This document shows, piece after piece, positions 8,332 to 15,272 of a DNA stretch of 64,000 bases. Source of the stretch: Catelliglobosispora koreensis DSM 44566 (GTDB lineage Bacteria > Actinomycetota > Actinomycetes > Mycobacteriales > Micromonosporaceae); NCBI RefSeq assembly GCF_000379685.1, contig NZ_KB903249.1, positions 166,795 through 230,794 of the forward strand, read 5' to 3'. The first letter of the stretch is position 1. The number at the start of each line of letters is the position of its first letter. Made by a program: the position numbers and the translations under genes. Under the pieces are notes generated by a model. It was not told where the DNA came from, searched no databases, and was given only the letters and a program-made list of their open reading frames with translations.

Positions 8332-9678
8332 GTGGCCGCCGTGGATGACCGGGAGCTAGCAGTCGCGATCGCGGCCAACGACCCCCGGGGTCTCGACGGG
8401 GCCTACCGGCGCTACGCGGGACCTCTGTTGTCGTATTCGCGTTCGCTCATAGGTGACGGCGACGCCGCGGCCGACGCTGTGCAGGACACGTTCCTGCTGG
8501 CCAGTCGCAACATTGGGCAGCTGCGTGACCCTGACCGGTTGCGCCCCTGGCTCTACGCGATCGCCCGGCACGAAGCCCTGCGCCAGCTCAAGCAACGCGC
8601 CCGGCATGAGCCGCTTGAGACAGCTCCCGAGCCGGTTCAGGACACCCTGGACCTGGCGTCGGCCGTGCACTCCGAAGAGATCGCCTCGGTGGTTCACGCC
8701 GCCAAGAGCGGACTGTCCGATGGGGCACGGGAAATCGCCGAGCTGGCGATCCGCCACAACATGTCCGCGCCCGAGATCGCCGCTGTCATGGACGTCCCGC
8801 TCAATCACGCCCACGCACAGCTTTCCAAAGCACGCGAGCAGCTGCTGATCTCGCTGGAAGCACTCATGCTCGCGCGCGGCAACCGTGACGCTTGCCCGGG
8901 TCTGGCCGAGATCCTGAAAGACTGGGATGGCGAGTTAACTCCCTTGCTGCGCAAGAGAATCAACCGCCACGCCGAGGGGTGCGAAAGCTGCGGCGAGGCA
9001 CGCAAGACCCGTCTCAATCCAGCTGTTCTTCTTTCTGGGTACGCAGCGATGCCGTTCGCGATCGTGCCGGAACTCGAACTCAAGTCGGCCACCCCGGCCG
9101 CCGAGCCGAAGTGGCACCGCGACACCGGTTTCCCGGTGCAGAGCCAGCCGTCGAAGAAACCGTCCGTGGCACTGGCCGCGGCGGCCGCCGCGATCGTCTT
9201 GTTCCTGGGCGGCGGTGCGACGGCGGTGATGCTGTCCAAAATGGACGAACCAGCCGCGCAGCCACCGATGACTCCGCGCAGCGGATCGCCTATGCCATCC
9301 GCTTCTCCATCTCCGTCACCGTCGCCTTCGCCGTCCAGCGAGCCATCGTTCTCACCGTCCCCTGTGGTCACGAAAACGTCCTCGAAACCGGCCGCCCCGC
9401 CACCACTCGTTTTCACCGCTACAGGCTCAGCGACCTGCAACGCGTCGGGCCAGATCGCCTTTGTCGTCAACGTTTCCGCCAACGTCGTGCTGGATACCGC
9501 CTCGCTGAAATGGCCAGCTACCGCTGCTATGACGGTCAACCAGAAGAACGCTGTCGTGACGGTCTCGGCGAACGGCTCTTCCTCGCCGGCGACACTCGCC
9601 TGGCATGTTGAAGTGACCGCTCGGGATGGCCGCTTCCTTCGTGGGCCGGACCAGACCACCGACAATCCGTGCTACTAG
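8332..9678 (+). CDS. ECF sigma factor fused to an anti-sigma-like, membrane-anchored C-terminal extension
   Basis: The first 175 or so residues are an ECF sigma-70 factor: region 2 (YRRYAGPLLSYSRSLIGD, VQDTFLLASRN, LRPWLYAIARHEALR) and region 4 (MSAPEIAAVMDVPLNHAHAQ). Then follows a zinc-finger-like anti-sigma segment (RHAEGCESC), a Pro/Lys linker, one transmembrane helix (about residues 279-303, SVALAAAAAAIVLFLGGG), a Ser/Pro-rich wall-spanning stretch and a small external beta domain with two cysteines. Such fusions (ECF52-like groups) occur in actinobacteria and combine sensor, anchor and sigma factor in one chain. GTG 8332 or GTG 8341 may start it. The position among glucan hydrolases suggests sensing of wall or polysaccharide, which is inference. 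Confidence 0.85.
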   Translation: MAAVDDRELAVAIAANDPRGLDGAYRRYAGPLLSYSRSLIGDGDAAADAVQDTFLLASRNIGQLRDPDRLRPWLYAIARHEALRQLKQRARHEPLETAPEPVQDTLDLASAVHSEEIASVVHAAKSGLSDGAREIAELAIRHNMSAPEIAAVMDVPLNHAHAQLSKAREQLLISLEALMLARGNRDACPGLAEILKDWDGELTPLLRKRINRHAEGCESCGEARKTRLNPAVLLSGYAAMPFAIVPELELKSATPAAEPKWHRDTGFPVQSQPSKKPSVALAAAAAAIVLFLGGGATAVMLSKMDEPAAQPPMTPRSGSPMPSASPSPSPSPSPSSEPSFSPSPVVTKTSSKPAAPPPLVFTATGSATCNASGQIAFVVNVSANVVLDTASLKWPATAAMTVNQKNAVVTVSANGSSSPATLAWHVEVTARDGRFLRGPDQTTDNPCY

Positions 9679-9691
9679 CGTCCTGCTGACT

Positions 9692-9786
9692 CGTTGCCCG
9701 TTGCCCGTTGCCCGTTGCCCGTTGCCCGTTGCCCGTTGCCCGTTGCCCGTTGCCCGTTGCCCGTTGCCCGTTGCCCGTTGCCCGTT
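9692..9786. repeat. Heptamer tandem array (CGTTGCC)n
   Basis: Thirteen perfect contiguous copies of CGTTGCC plus a partial one begin 14 bases after the sigma-factor stop. On the minus strand this is (GGGCAAC)n, a run of GGG triplets every 7 bases that meets the canonical G-quadruplex pattern many times over. The perfect copy identity implies recent slippage expansion. Confidence 0.95.
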
Positions 9787-9817
9787 CGTGGTGCTCGCCG
9801 TTGATCGACCTGGTCGT

Positions 9818-9900
9818 GATCGACATCCACAACGCAGATCCACATCCACTCAGACGTGATCAACAGGCGGTTTGATCACGTCCCAGCGGATGTGGATCAC
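9818..9900. repeat. Nested palindromic repeat element, copy A
   Basis: Outer arms GATCCACATCC (9837-9847) and GGATGTGGATC (9888-9898) enclose inner arms GACGTGATCAA (9853-9863) and TTGATCACGTC (9872-9882) with an 8-base loop. A second copy in reverse orientation lies at 59971-60070. The structure resembles REP/MITE-like dispersed palindromes; no protein is encoded. Confidence 0.85.
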
Positions 9901-9903
9901 GAG

Positions 9904-9984
9904 AAGGCGCGGTGCGGCAAGCAGAAGGCGCGGTGCGGCAAGCAGAAGGCGCGGTGCGAGGAGAAGGCGCGGTGCGGCGGCGAA
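9904..9984. repeat. 21-bp tandem repeat
   Basis: AAGGCGCGGTGCGGCAAGCA(G) occurs at 9904-9924 and 9925-9945, followed by two shortened variants from 9946 and 9964. It is non-coding and borders the nested palindrome. Confidence 0.8.
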
Positions 9985-10046
9985 AGGCGGCGGCCGGGCC
10001 ACGGGGAGAGGCGTGGCGGGGCCGCCGGCGGTGTTGCTGGGAGTGG

Positions 10047-10397
10047 TTAGCTTTTGGTGCGGACGCGGCGGCGGGGGCGGTCGTCTCCGTCGGCAATGGA
10101 CGTTCTGGTTAGGGCGGTCGCGATGGCGATGCCGATCACGGCGACCAGCACCTGGACGCCGAGTTCGGCCCAGCTCCAGGCGAAGTGCCAGCCGGCCCAG
10201 TTCCAGTCCCAGCTGGCGGGCCAGTTGTTCTCGACTCCCATGACACGGGCGATCCATGTGCCTGCCAGGGCGGCGCCGATGCCCACGGCGATGGTGGAGA
10301 TGACACCGATGTTCTGGCGCCCGGGCAGGACCAGGCGGCCGAGGGTGCCGATGATGGTTCCAATCAGGATGGCGCTGAGAATTCCGGTCGCGGTCAT
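10047..10397 (-). CDS. GlsB/YeaQ/YmgE-type small membrane protein
   Basis: A 116-residue membrane protein. The N-terminal half is the transglycosylase-associated-protein fold (ILSAILIGTIIGTLGRLVLP, then GVISTIAVGIGAALAGTWIA), two close hydrophobic helices around a Gly-rich turn; a Trp-rich loop (NWPASWDWNWAGWHFAW) leads to a third helix and a basic tail. This family is linked to general stress but has no defined activity. The ATG at 10397 starts directly before the first helix; a start at 10415 adds six unconserved residues. Confidence 0.8.
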   Translation of the reverse strand: MTATGILSAILIGTIIGTLGRLVLPGRQNIGVISTIAVGIGAALAGTWIARVMGVENNWPASWDWNWAGWHFAWSWAELGVQVLVAVIGIAIATALTRTSIADGDDRPRRRVRTKS

Positions 10398-10477
10398 GCC
10401 GCGCGTATTACCCACAGCGGCGCAACCGGAACCATTGACCGATCTACATTAGTAAGCAATACTTCCTAAAACCGCAA

Positions 10478-10489
10478 GAGAGCGCTCTC
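10478..10489. promoter_or_regulatory. LacI-family-type operator palindrome upstream of GH16
   Basis: GAGAGCGCTCTC, identical to the site at 6455-6466, ends 29 bases before the GH16 ATG, placing it over or just after the expected promoter, as for a repressor site. Confidence 0.7.
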
Positions 10490-10518
10490 CCAATCGATAT
10501 CCCGATCGGAGGCTCTTA

Positions 10519-11748
10519 ATGGCTCACCGTCCCAAACTCGCGGCGGTCCTCCTCGTCGCCGCGACCGCGCTCATCGTGCCCGCGGCGCCGGCCGCACAAG
10601 CCGCTATCGGGCCACTCACGTGGTCAGATGAGTTCAACGCGGCCGCTGGCACGGCACCCAATTCCGCCCGCTGGCGTTACGACATCGGCGGTGGCGGCTG
10701 GGGCAACAACGAATTGCAGTACTACACCAACAGAACGCAGAACGCGGCGCACGACGGCGCCGGTAATCTCGTGATCACAGCCCGGCGGGAGAACCCGGCC
10801 GGTTATGGCTGCTGGTATGGCTCTTGTCAGTACACGTCCGCCCGTCTGCTCACGGCAGCGACCTTCACCCAGGCATACGGACGCTTTGAGGCGCGGATGA
10901 AGATCCCGCGTGGGCAAGGGCTGTGGCCCGCGTTCTGGATGCTGGGCAACAACATCGGCAGTGTTGGCTGGCCCCAGAGCGGCGAGATCGACATCATGGA
11001 AAACGTCGGCTTCGAACCGTCCACTGTGCACGGGACGTTGCATGGCCCGGGTTACTCCGGCGGTGCCGGGGTCGGCGGAGGCTATATGCTGCCAGGCGGG
11101 CAAGCGTTGGCTGACGCCTTCCACACCTTCACCGTGGACTGGGAGCCTAACGCCATCACCTGGTACATCGACGGCATCCAGTACTCGCGCAAGACGCCCG
11201 CCGACATTGGCGGCAACCAGTGGGTCTTCGACCACCCGTTCTTCATGATTATGAACGTGGCCGTCGGCGGCAACTGGCCCGGAAGTCCCAACGCCAGCAC
11301 CGTTTTCCCGCAGACCCTGACGATCGACTATGTGCGGGTCTACTCCTATCAAAGTGGTGGCGGGGGAGCGACCGGCCAGATCACCGGCTTTGGCGGCAAG
11401 TGTGTTGACGTCGCTGGCGCTAACCCGGCTAACGGCACGCAGGTTCAGCTCTGGGATTGCAACGGCACCAACGCTCAGCGCTGGACGGTCGGCACCGATG
11501 GCACCATTCGTGCCCTGGGCAAATGTCTCGACGTCAGTGGTGGTTCAACGGCGAACGGCGCCAGAGTCCAGCTATGGGACTGCAATGGCACCGGGGCGCA
11601 ACGCTGGACCTACACCGCGGCGCGCGATCTCGTGAACCCGCAAGCCAACAAGTGTCTTGATGCCACGGGTGTCAGCTCCGCCAACGGGACGCCACTGCAA
11701 CTGTGGACCTGTGGTGGCGGCGCCAACCAGAAGTGGACGCTTCCGTAA
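10519..11748 (+). CDS. Secreted GH16 beta-1,3-glucanase with C-terminal ricin-type lectin domain
   Basis: A 409-residue secreted endo-beta-1,3(4)-glucanase. A Sec signal ends near AAQAA (residue 30). The GH16 jelly roll spans about 32-276 with the catalytic motif GEIDIMENVG, where the two flanking glutamates are nucleophile and acid/base, and the aromatic substrate groove (WPAFWMLGNN, TFTVDWEPNAITWYIDG). After a Gly-rich hinge, residues about 284-409 form a beta-trefoil with three Q-x-W repeats (NAQRWTV, GAQRWTY, NQKWTLP), a CBM13 unit that binds polysaccharide. It shares the GAGAGCGCTCTC operator with the GH64-like gene, so the two glucanases are probably co-induced. Confidence 0.95.
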   Translation: MAHRPKLAAVLLVAATALIVPAAPAAQAAIGPLTWSDEFNAAAGTAPNSARWRYDIGGGGWGNNELQYYTNRTQNAAHDGAGNLVITARRENPAGYGCWYGSCQYTSARLLTAATFTQAYGRFEARMKIPRGQGLWPAFWMLGNNIGSVGWPQSGEIDIMENVGFEPSTVHGTLHGPGYSGGAGVGGGYMLPGGQALADAFHTFTVDWEPNAITWYIDGIQYSRKTPADIGGNQWVFDHPFFMIMNVAVGGNWPGSPNASTVFPQTLTIDYVRVYSYQSGGGGATGQITGFGGKCVDVAGANPANGTQVQLWDCNGTNAQRWTVGTDGTIRALGKCLDVSGGSTANGARVQLWDCNGTGAQRWTYTAARDLVNPQANKCLDATGVSSANGTPLQLWTCGGGANQKWTLP

Positions 11749-11766
11749 CTAGCTGAACATGCTTGA

Positions 11767-11803
11767 AGCCCGGCTCGTTCTCTCAATGAGATCGTGTCGG
11801 GCT
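11767..11803. terminator. Hairpin between convergent GH16 and photolyase genes
   Basis: AGCCCG (11767-11772) pairs with CGGGCT (11798-11803), flanked by CTGAAC/GTTCAG and with an inner TCTCA-A-TGAGA hairpin. It could terminate transcription from both sides; it overlaps the end of the photolyase gene. Confidence 0.5.
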
Positions 11804-11809
11804 CCGAGT

Positions 11810-13024
11810 TCAGAATAAGCCTGGCATTTGGGGCAAGTCAACCCCTGAATCTGGTGCCCATTGATGCACATACGCCCCAGCAGGGTCGAAACGTTGAGCC
11901 TGGCGGGCCGGGCTGAACTTGCGATAAGGCTTGGTGTCCGTTCCGGTTCCGGCGACCCACTGCCAGTTGCCAAAGTTGTTGGCCACGTCGGCGTCCACGA
12001 GAAGCTCCGCGAACCAAGCGGCACCTGCCCGCCAGTCCACGCCCAGAGTCTTCGTCAGGTACGAGGCGGTGATGAGCCGGGCCCGGTTGTGCATCCAGCC
12101 TTCCCCGGCGAGCTGACGCATCCCAGCGTCCACAATGGGCACTCCCGTCTCGCCGGCTTTCCAGGCCTCAAGTGCGCTGTCATCGCCCGGCCACACGTCG
12201 AGCGCTCCCGGCCGGAACGGCTTCGTGGCCATCGCCGGGAAAGCCGCTAGCGCCTGATGGTAGAAGTCCCGCCAGCACAACTGACGCACGAACGCATCGG
12301 GCATGCCACTGGTCGCGAGCATCAGCGGCGACAGGCATCCAAAGTGGAGGTAGGGACTCAGCCGTGACGTCCGGTCACCCGCCAGGTCGTCGTGACCGTC
12401 GGCGTAGCTGTCCGCCTTGGGGCGCCAGTCAGCCAGGCGGCGTAATGCTTCGGTTTCGCCACCGGTCCAATGCGGACTCGGTTTCAGTAGTTTGAGCTGA
12501 CTGCGGGGCAGCTTCGGCGAGGCGAGCCGTTCGGGCGTTTGCGCCAGCTCACGCCAGCGCCGTCCCTGCCAGGCGCGATGGTAGGGCGTGAAAATCTTGT
12601 AGTGGTCGCCGCCAGTCGACGGCCGGACTTCGCCCGGCGGCACGATCGTCACGCCAGGAAACGTGCGCAGGGCCAGCCGATGCTGGTCGCACTCCAGCCG
12701 CAAGCGTTCCTGACGTCGCCGGGCATATGCGCTGTAGTCCTCGGTCATCGCGATCCCTGTCGCCCCAAACTCTTGCGCGACTTTGACAGTTTCAGCCACA
12801 GGGTCGCCGTGGCGAATCAGCAGATCGCTTCCCCTGTCCCGCAACGACTTTCGCAGGTCGTCAAGCGCCTCTAGCAGAAATCGCTGCCGGTTCGACGGTG
12901 CCGCGATAGCGGGATCGAGCACGAACAACGGCACGACTTGCTCGGCGTGAGCCGAGGCAGCGGCCAGCGCGGGATTGTCGTGCACCCTCAAGTCGCGCGT
13001 GAACAACATGACAATAGTGCGCAT
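11810..13024 (-). CDS. phr: Deoxyribodipyrimidine photolyase
   Basis: A 404-residue cryptochrome/photolyase-family protein that repairs UV pyrimidine dimers using light. The N-terminal Rossmann antenna domain starts LFTRDLRVHDNPAL; the C-terminal FAD domain has WRDFYHQALAAFP, VPIVDAGMRQL, GWMHNRARL and the signature NFGNWQWVAGTGTD, with the DNA-binding and electron-transfer tryptophans expected of class I CPD photolyases. Length is slightly short for the family but complete. It begins 2 bases after the stop of the TetR gene, so the two are probably one transcript under the TetR operator at 13691-13721. Confidence 0.92.
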   Translation of the reverse strand: MRTIVMLFTRDLRVHDNPALAAASAHAEQVVPLFVLDPAIAAPSNRQRFLLEALDDLRKSLRDRGSDLLIRHGDPVAETVKVAQEFGATGIAMTEDYSAYARRRQERLRLECDQHRLALRTFPGVTIVPPGEVRPSTGGDHYKIFTPYHRAWQGRRWRELAQTPERLASPKLPRSQLKLLKPSPHWTGGETEALRRLADWRPKADSYADGHDDLAGDRTSRLSPYLHFGCLSPLMLATSGMPDAFVRQLCWRDFYHQALAAFPAMATKPFRPGALDVWPGDDSALEAWKAGETGVPIVDAGMRQLAGEGWMHNRARLITASYLTKTLGVDWRAGAAWFAELLVDADVANNFGNWQWVAGTGTDTKPYRKFSPARQAQRFDPAGAYVHQWAPDSGVDLPQMPGLF

Positions 13025-13026
13025 GG

Positions 13027-13677
13027 CTACCTCAGCTTCGGGTCAAGGCCGGCGATGAGGGCGTCGAGGCCGTAGTGGAATTGCGCCGTGGTGATGTAAC
13101 GCGCCATGGTGCCAGCGGCGCTTCGGGTCAAAGGAAAATCCTCAGCTGGTACTCCGTGGAAAGCGGCCTGGCGCTCCTTAACCCGCTGGCGCTGCGGTGG
13201 TGGCGGTCCGCCCGGTAACTCGGCAGCGTCCATGGCGGCGAACCCGATCGTGTAGACCAGCAACGTGTAGAGCACCTTCGCCGCGTCGTCGGCGGTGAAC
13301 CCCGCATCGCGAAGCACAGCCAGCACGGCCTCGCCGGAGGCCAGCGCGTTGGTTCCGAACATGGGCCCAGCGACGAACAGTGGCACGACGCCTGGGTGAG
13401 CGGCAAGCACCTGATGCAGGCCGGTCGCCAAGTGCCGTAACGCCGTTCGCCAGTCCTTGTGCCGGGACAGGTCCAGGTCGACCTCGCCGAGCACGTGATC
13501 GACGACGGCCGCTCGCAGCGCCTCGCGTGTGGGGAAGTAGGTGTACACCGCATTGGGTGCCGACCCCAGCTCGGTCGCGACGCCCCGGATCGTCAGCGCT
13601 TCAGCGCCGCCGGCGTCGGCCAGCCTGAGCGCGATTTCGAGCACCTGCTCTTGCGTATAGGACCGCGTTCTCGCCAT
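13027..13677 (-). CDS. TetR-family repressor (TetR_C-type ligand domain)
   Basis: A 216-residue TetR regulator. The N-terminal HTH (ALTIRGVATELGSAPNAVYT) is typical; the C-terminal part with a WRTALRHLATGLHQVLAAHPG segment resembles the tetracycline-repressor-type dimerisation domain that binds a hydrophobic small ligand. ATG 13677 is preferred to the GTG one codon earlier. It is divergent from the DUF4386 gene; the intergenic region contains two TGTACGGYGTACA palindromes, so it likely represses both that gene and its own operon with the photolyase. The ligand is unknown. Confidence 0.88.
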   Translation of the reverse strand: MARTRSYTQEQVLEIALRLADAGGAEALTIRGVATELGSAPNAVYTYFPTREALRAAVVDHVLGEVDLDLSRHKDWRTALRHLATGLHQVLAAHPGVVPLFVAGPMFGTNALASGEAVLAVLRDAGFTADDAAKVLYTLLVYTIGFAAMDAAELPGGPPPPQRQRVKERQAAFHGVPAEDFPLTRSAAGTMARYITTAQFHYGLDALIAGLDPKLR

Positions 13678-13690
13678 CACGTTTGCAAAT

Positions 13691-13721
13691 TGTACGGCGT
13701 ACAGTTACTGTACGGTGTACA
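13691..13721. promoter_or_regulatory. Two-site TetR operator (TGTACGGYGTACA x2)
   Basis: TGTACGGCGTACA (13691-13703) and TGTACGGTGTACA (13709-13721) are palindromic TGTAC-N3-GTACA sites spaced 18 bp centre to centre, between the divergent TetR and DUF4386 genes. This is typical TetR-family autoregulation. Confidence 0.8.
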
Positions 13722-13736
13722 GAAATGGGGTGTGTC

Positions 13737-14117
13737 GTGAAACGGTTAACGGGAACACTGATGGTGGGCGCGGCGGTGGCGAGCAATGCGGCTTTCCTGG
13801 CCCTGGGCGAACTCTTCGCGTACCCGCAGATATTGAGAGCGCCGACGGCGGAGATCCTGGCGCGGTTCAATGCAGATCGTCCCGCGATCATCGCGTGGTT
13901 CTTGGTGCTGACCGCCGCGGCGGCCTGTCTCATCCCGGTCGCGGCGATGCTGCGCGATTGGCATAGAGCACTCGGAGTCGTTGCCGCCGTTAGCGTCCTG
14001 GCCGGCGTCCTGGAGTCAGCGGGAGTCGAGATCGCTGGGCTACTGAACTTCGCCGGCTATTTGCTCTGGTCCGGGTGGCTCGTCTGGGCCGGGATCTCCT
14101 TGTGGCGTAAGGATTAG
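13737..14117 (+). CDS. DUF4386-like membrane protein
   Basis: A 126-residue integral membrane protein with about four helices (GTLMVGAAVASNAAFLALGE, AIIAWFLVLTAAAACLIPVA, a Val/Ala-rich helix and LLWSGWLVWAGISLW). It resembles short DUF4386 proteins, which have no known activity. GTG 13737 has TGGGG 7 bases upstream; ATG 13725 is possible. The gene sits directly behind the two-site TetR operator, so it is the likely main target of that repressor. Its TAG overlaps the TAA of the convergent MarR gene by four bases. Confidence 0.65.
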   Translation: MKRLTGTLMVGAAVASNAAFLALGELFAYPQILRAPTAEILARFNADRPAIIAWFLVLTAAAACLIPVAAMLRDWHRALGVVAAVSVLAGVLESAGVEIAGLLNFAGYLLWSGWLVWAGISLWRKD

Positions 14118-14578
14118 TCAGGCAGCTCGTCAATGGCTTCCTCGGCGGCGTCTTTGCAACGCTGGAGAAAGTCTGCCAGCACCGCAAGCTCCGCCTCGCT
14201 ATAGCTGGCGCTGATAGCCGCGACAGAGGTGTTCATTCCACTGTAGAGCTTGAGCACCTCCGCGCCGCGGCCCTTGACGGCGCTGACCAGAACCGCACGG
14301 CGGTCGTTGGGATCGCGTTCGCGGTTGATCCAGCCAGCCTTTTCCAGCCGGTCGAGCACGCCGGTCATCGTCGCCGGGTGCATGCCCGACAGGCGCGTGA
14401 GCGTACTCGGGCTCAGGGGGCCGTGCCGCCCGATGATGTCGAGGCAGTTGAGGTCGCCCGGGTTGAGCTTGAGCCTGTTGCTGACCTGGAAGTTCAGCAG
14501 AGCCAACTGCAGCCCAAGCTCGCGGAGCGAGTCTCTGATCACACCGTTAAGCTTCGCCCTTGATGGTACGGAACTCAT
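14114..14578 (-). CDS. MarR-family transcriptional regulator
   Basis: A 154-residue winged-helix MarR protein: LSPSTLTRLSGMHPATMTGV is the recognition HTH and the wing carries INRERDPNDRRAVLVS, the most conserved MarR motif. Flanking helices form the dimer interface. ATG 14578 starts the conserved region; a longer frame upstream is antisense to the neighbouring gene. It is divergent from the NAD(P)-binding oxidoreductase across 61 bases and likely controls it. MarR proteins commonly respond to phenolics or oxidants; the ligand is not evident. Confidence 0.88.
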   Translation of the reverse strand: MSSVPSRAKLNGVIRDSLRELGLQLALLNFQVSNRLKLNPGDLNCLDIIGRHGPLSPSTLTRLSGMHPATMTGVLDRLEKAGWINRERDPNDRRAVLVSAVKGRGAEVLKLYSGMNTSVAAISASYSEAELAVLADFLQRCKDAAEEAIDELPD

Positions 14579-14639
14579 ATTATATTCTTTCCGTATAGTC
14601 CTGAAGTCGGAATACACTCTACCAACTGAGGTGAGCAGC

Positions 14640-15269
14640 ATGAGGCTGACAGTCTTTGGCGCGACCGGCGGAATCGGCAAAGAGATCGTGCGGCAGGCGT
14701 TGGCGAGCGGCCACAAGGTCACTGCCGTCGTCCGCAATCGTCTGGACATCACGGATGCGAACCTGACCGTGGTCACGGTTCCCGGGCTGAGCGACCCGGA
14801 GCTTCTCGTTCCAGCACTTGAAGGAGCAGACGCGGTCTTGTCCGGCGTAGGACCCCGTGGCCGCAAGGACATCACCGTCGCTTCGAGCGCGACGCGCGGG
14901 ATCCTGACCGCGATGAAGCTAGCCGGCGTGCGGCGGTTCGTCGCCGTGAGCGCGTGGCCCGTCGGGCCAACGCCAGCGGGGGAGAACTTCGCGGGCCGCT
15001 ATATCTTGCGCCCGTTCATTTCCACTCTGCTGCGCGGTGTCTACGCCGATCTGGCGGTGATGGAAAAGGAGATCGCCGCTTCGGGTGCTCAGTGGACGGT
15101 GGTGTGGCCGCCACAATTGAAGGACGGTCCGCTAACGGGGCGCTACCGCAGTGTGATTGGGGCGAACGTGCCCAACGCTCGCCACAACACCCGCGCCGAT
15201 GTCGCGCACCTGATGCTGGCCACACTGTCCAACCCAGACACTGTCAACCAGCCTGTCGGCATTGGCTGA
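14640..15269 (+). CDS. NAD(P)H-binding oxidoreductase (atypical SDR)
   Basis: A 209-residue single-Rossmann protein starting MRLTVFGATGGIGKEIVRQA with the GATGGIG dinucleotide motif of the NmrA/atypical SDR group. The VSGVG-like stretch VLSGVGPRG, VRRFVAVSAWPVG and WTVVWPPQLKDGPLTG match flavin-reductase/NAD(P)-binding proteins commonly controlled by adjacent MarR or HxlR regulators. There is no YxxxK catalytic pair, so classical SDR dehydrogenase chemistry is not assured. ATG 14640 follows GGTGAG; the longer upstream frame is antisense to MarR. A role in stress or quinone reduction is plausible but unproven. Confidence 0.82.
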   Translation: MRLTVFGATGGIGKEIVRQALASGHKVTAVVRNRLDITDANLTVVTVPGLSDPELLVPALEGADAVLSGVGPRGRKDITVASSATRGILTAMKLAGVRRFVAVSAWPVGPTPAGENFAGRYILRPFISTLLRGVYADLAVMEKEIAASGAQWTVVWPPQLKDGPLTGRYRSVIGANVPNARHNTRADVAHLMLATLSNPDTVNQPVGIG

Positions 15270-15272
15270 CAG

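Larger units (their letters stand above)
9679..10046. other. Gene-free interval filled with repeats
   Basis: This 368-base gap after the sigma-factor gene holds a heptamer tandem array, an 80-bp nested palindrome and a 21-bp tandem repeat, each listed separately. Open frames here only translate repeat units and are rejected as genes. Confidence 0.8.

Noticed and set aside
9692-9984. CRISPR-like repetition after the sigma-factor gene
   Set aside because: Heptamer and 21-bp units are contiguous without unique spacers and there are no cas genes.
14250-14639. N-terminal extension of the NAD(P)-binding oxidoreductase
   Set aside because: It is antisense to the MarR gene; the Rossmann start at 14640 with its own ribosome site is clearly the beginning.
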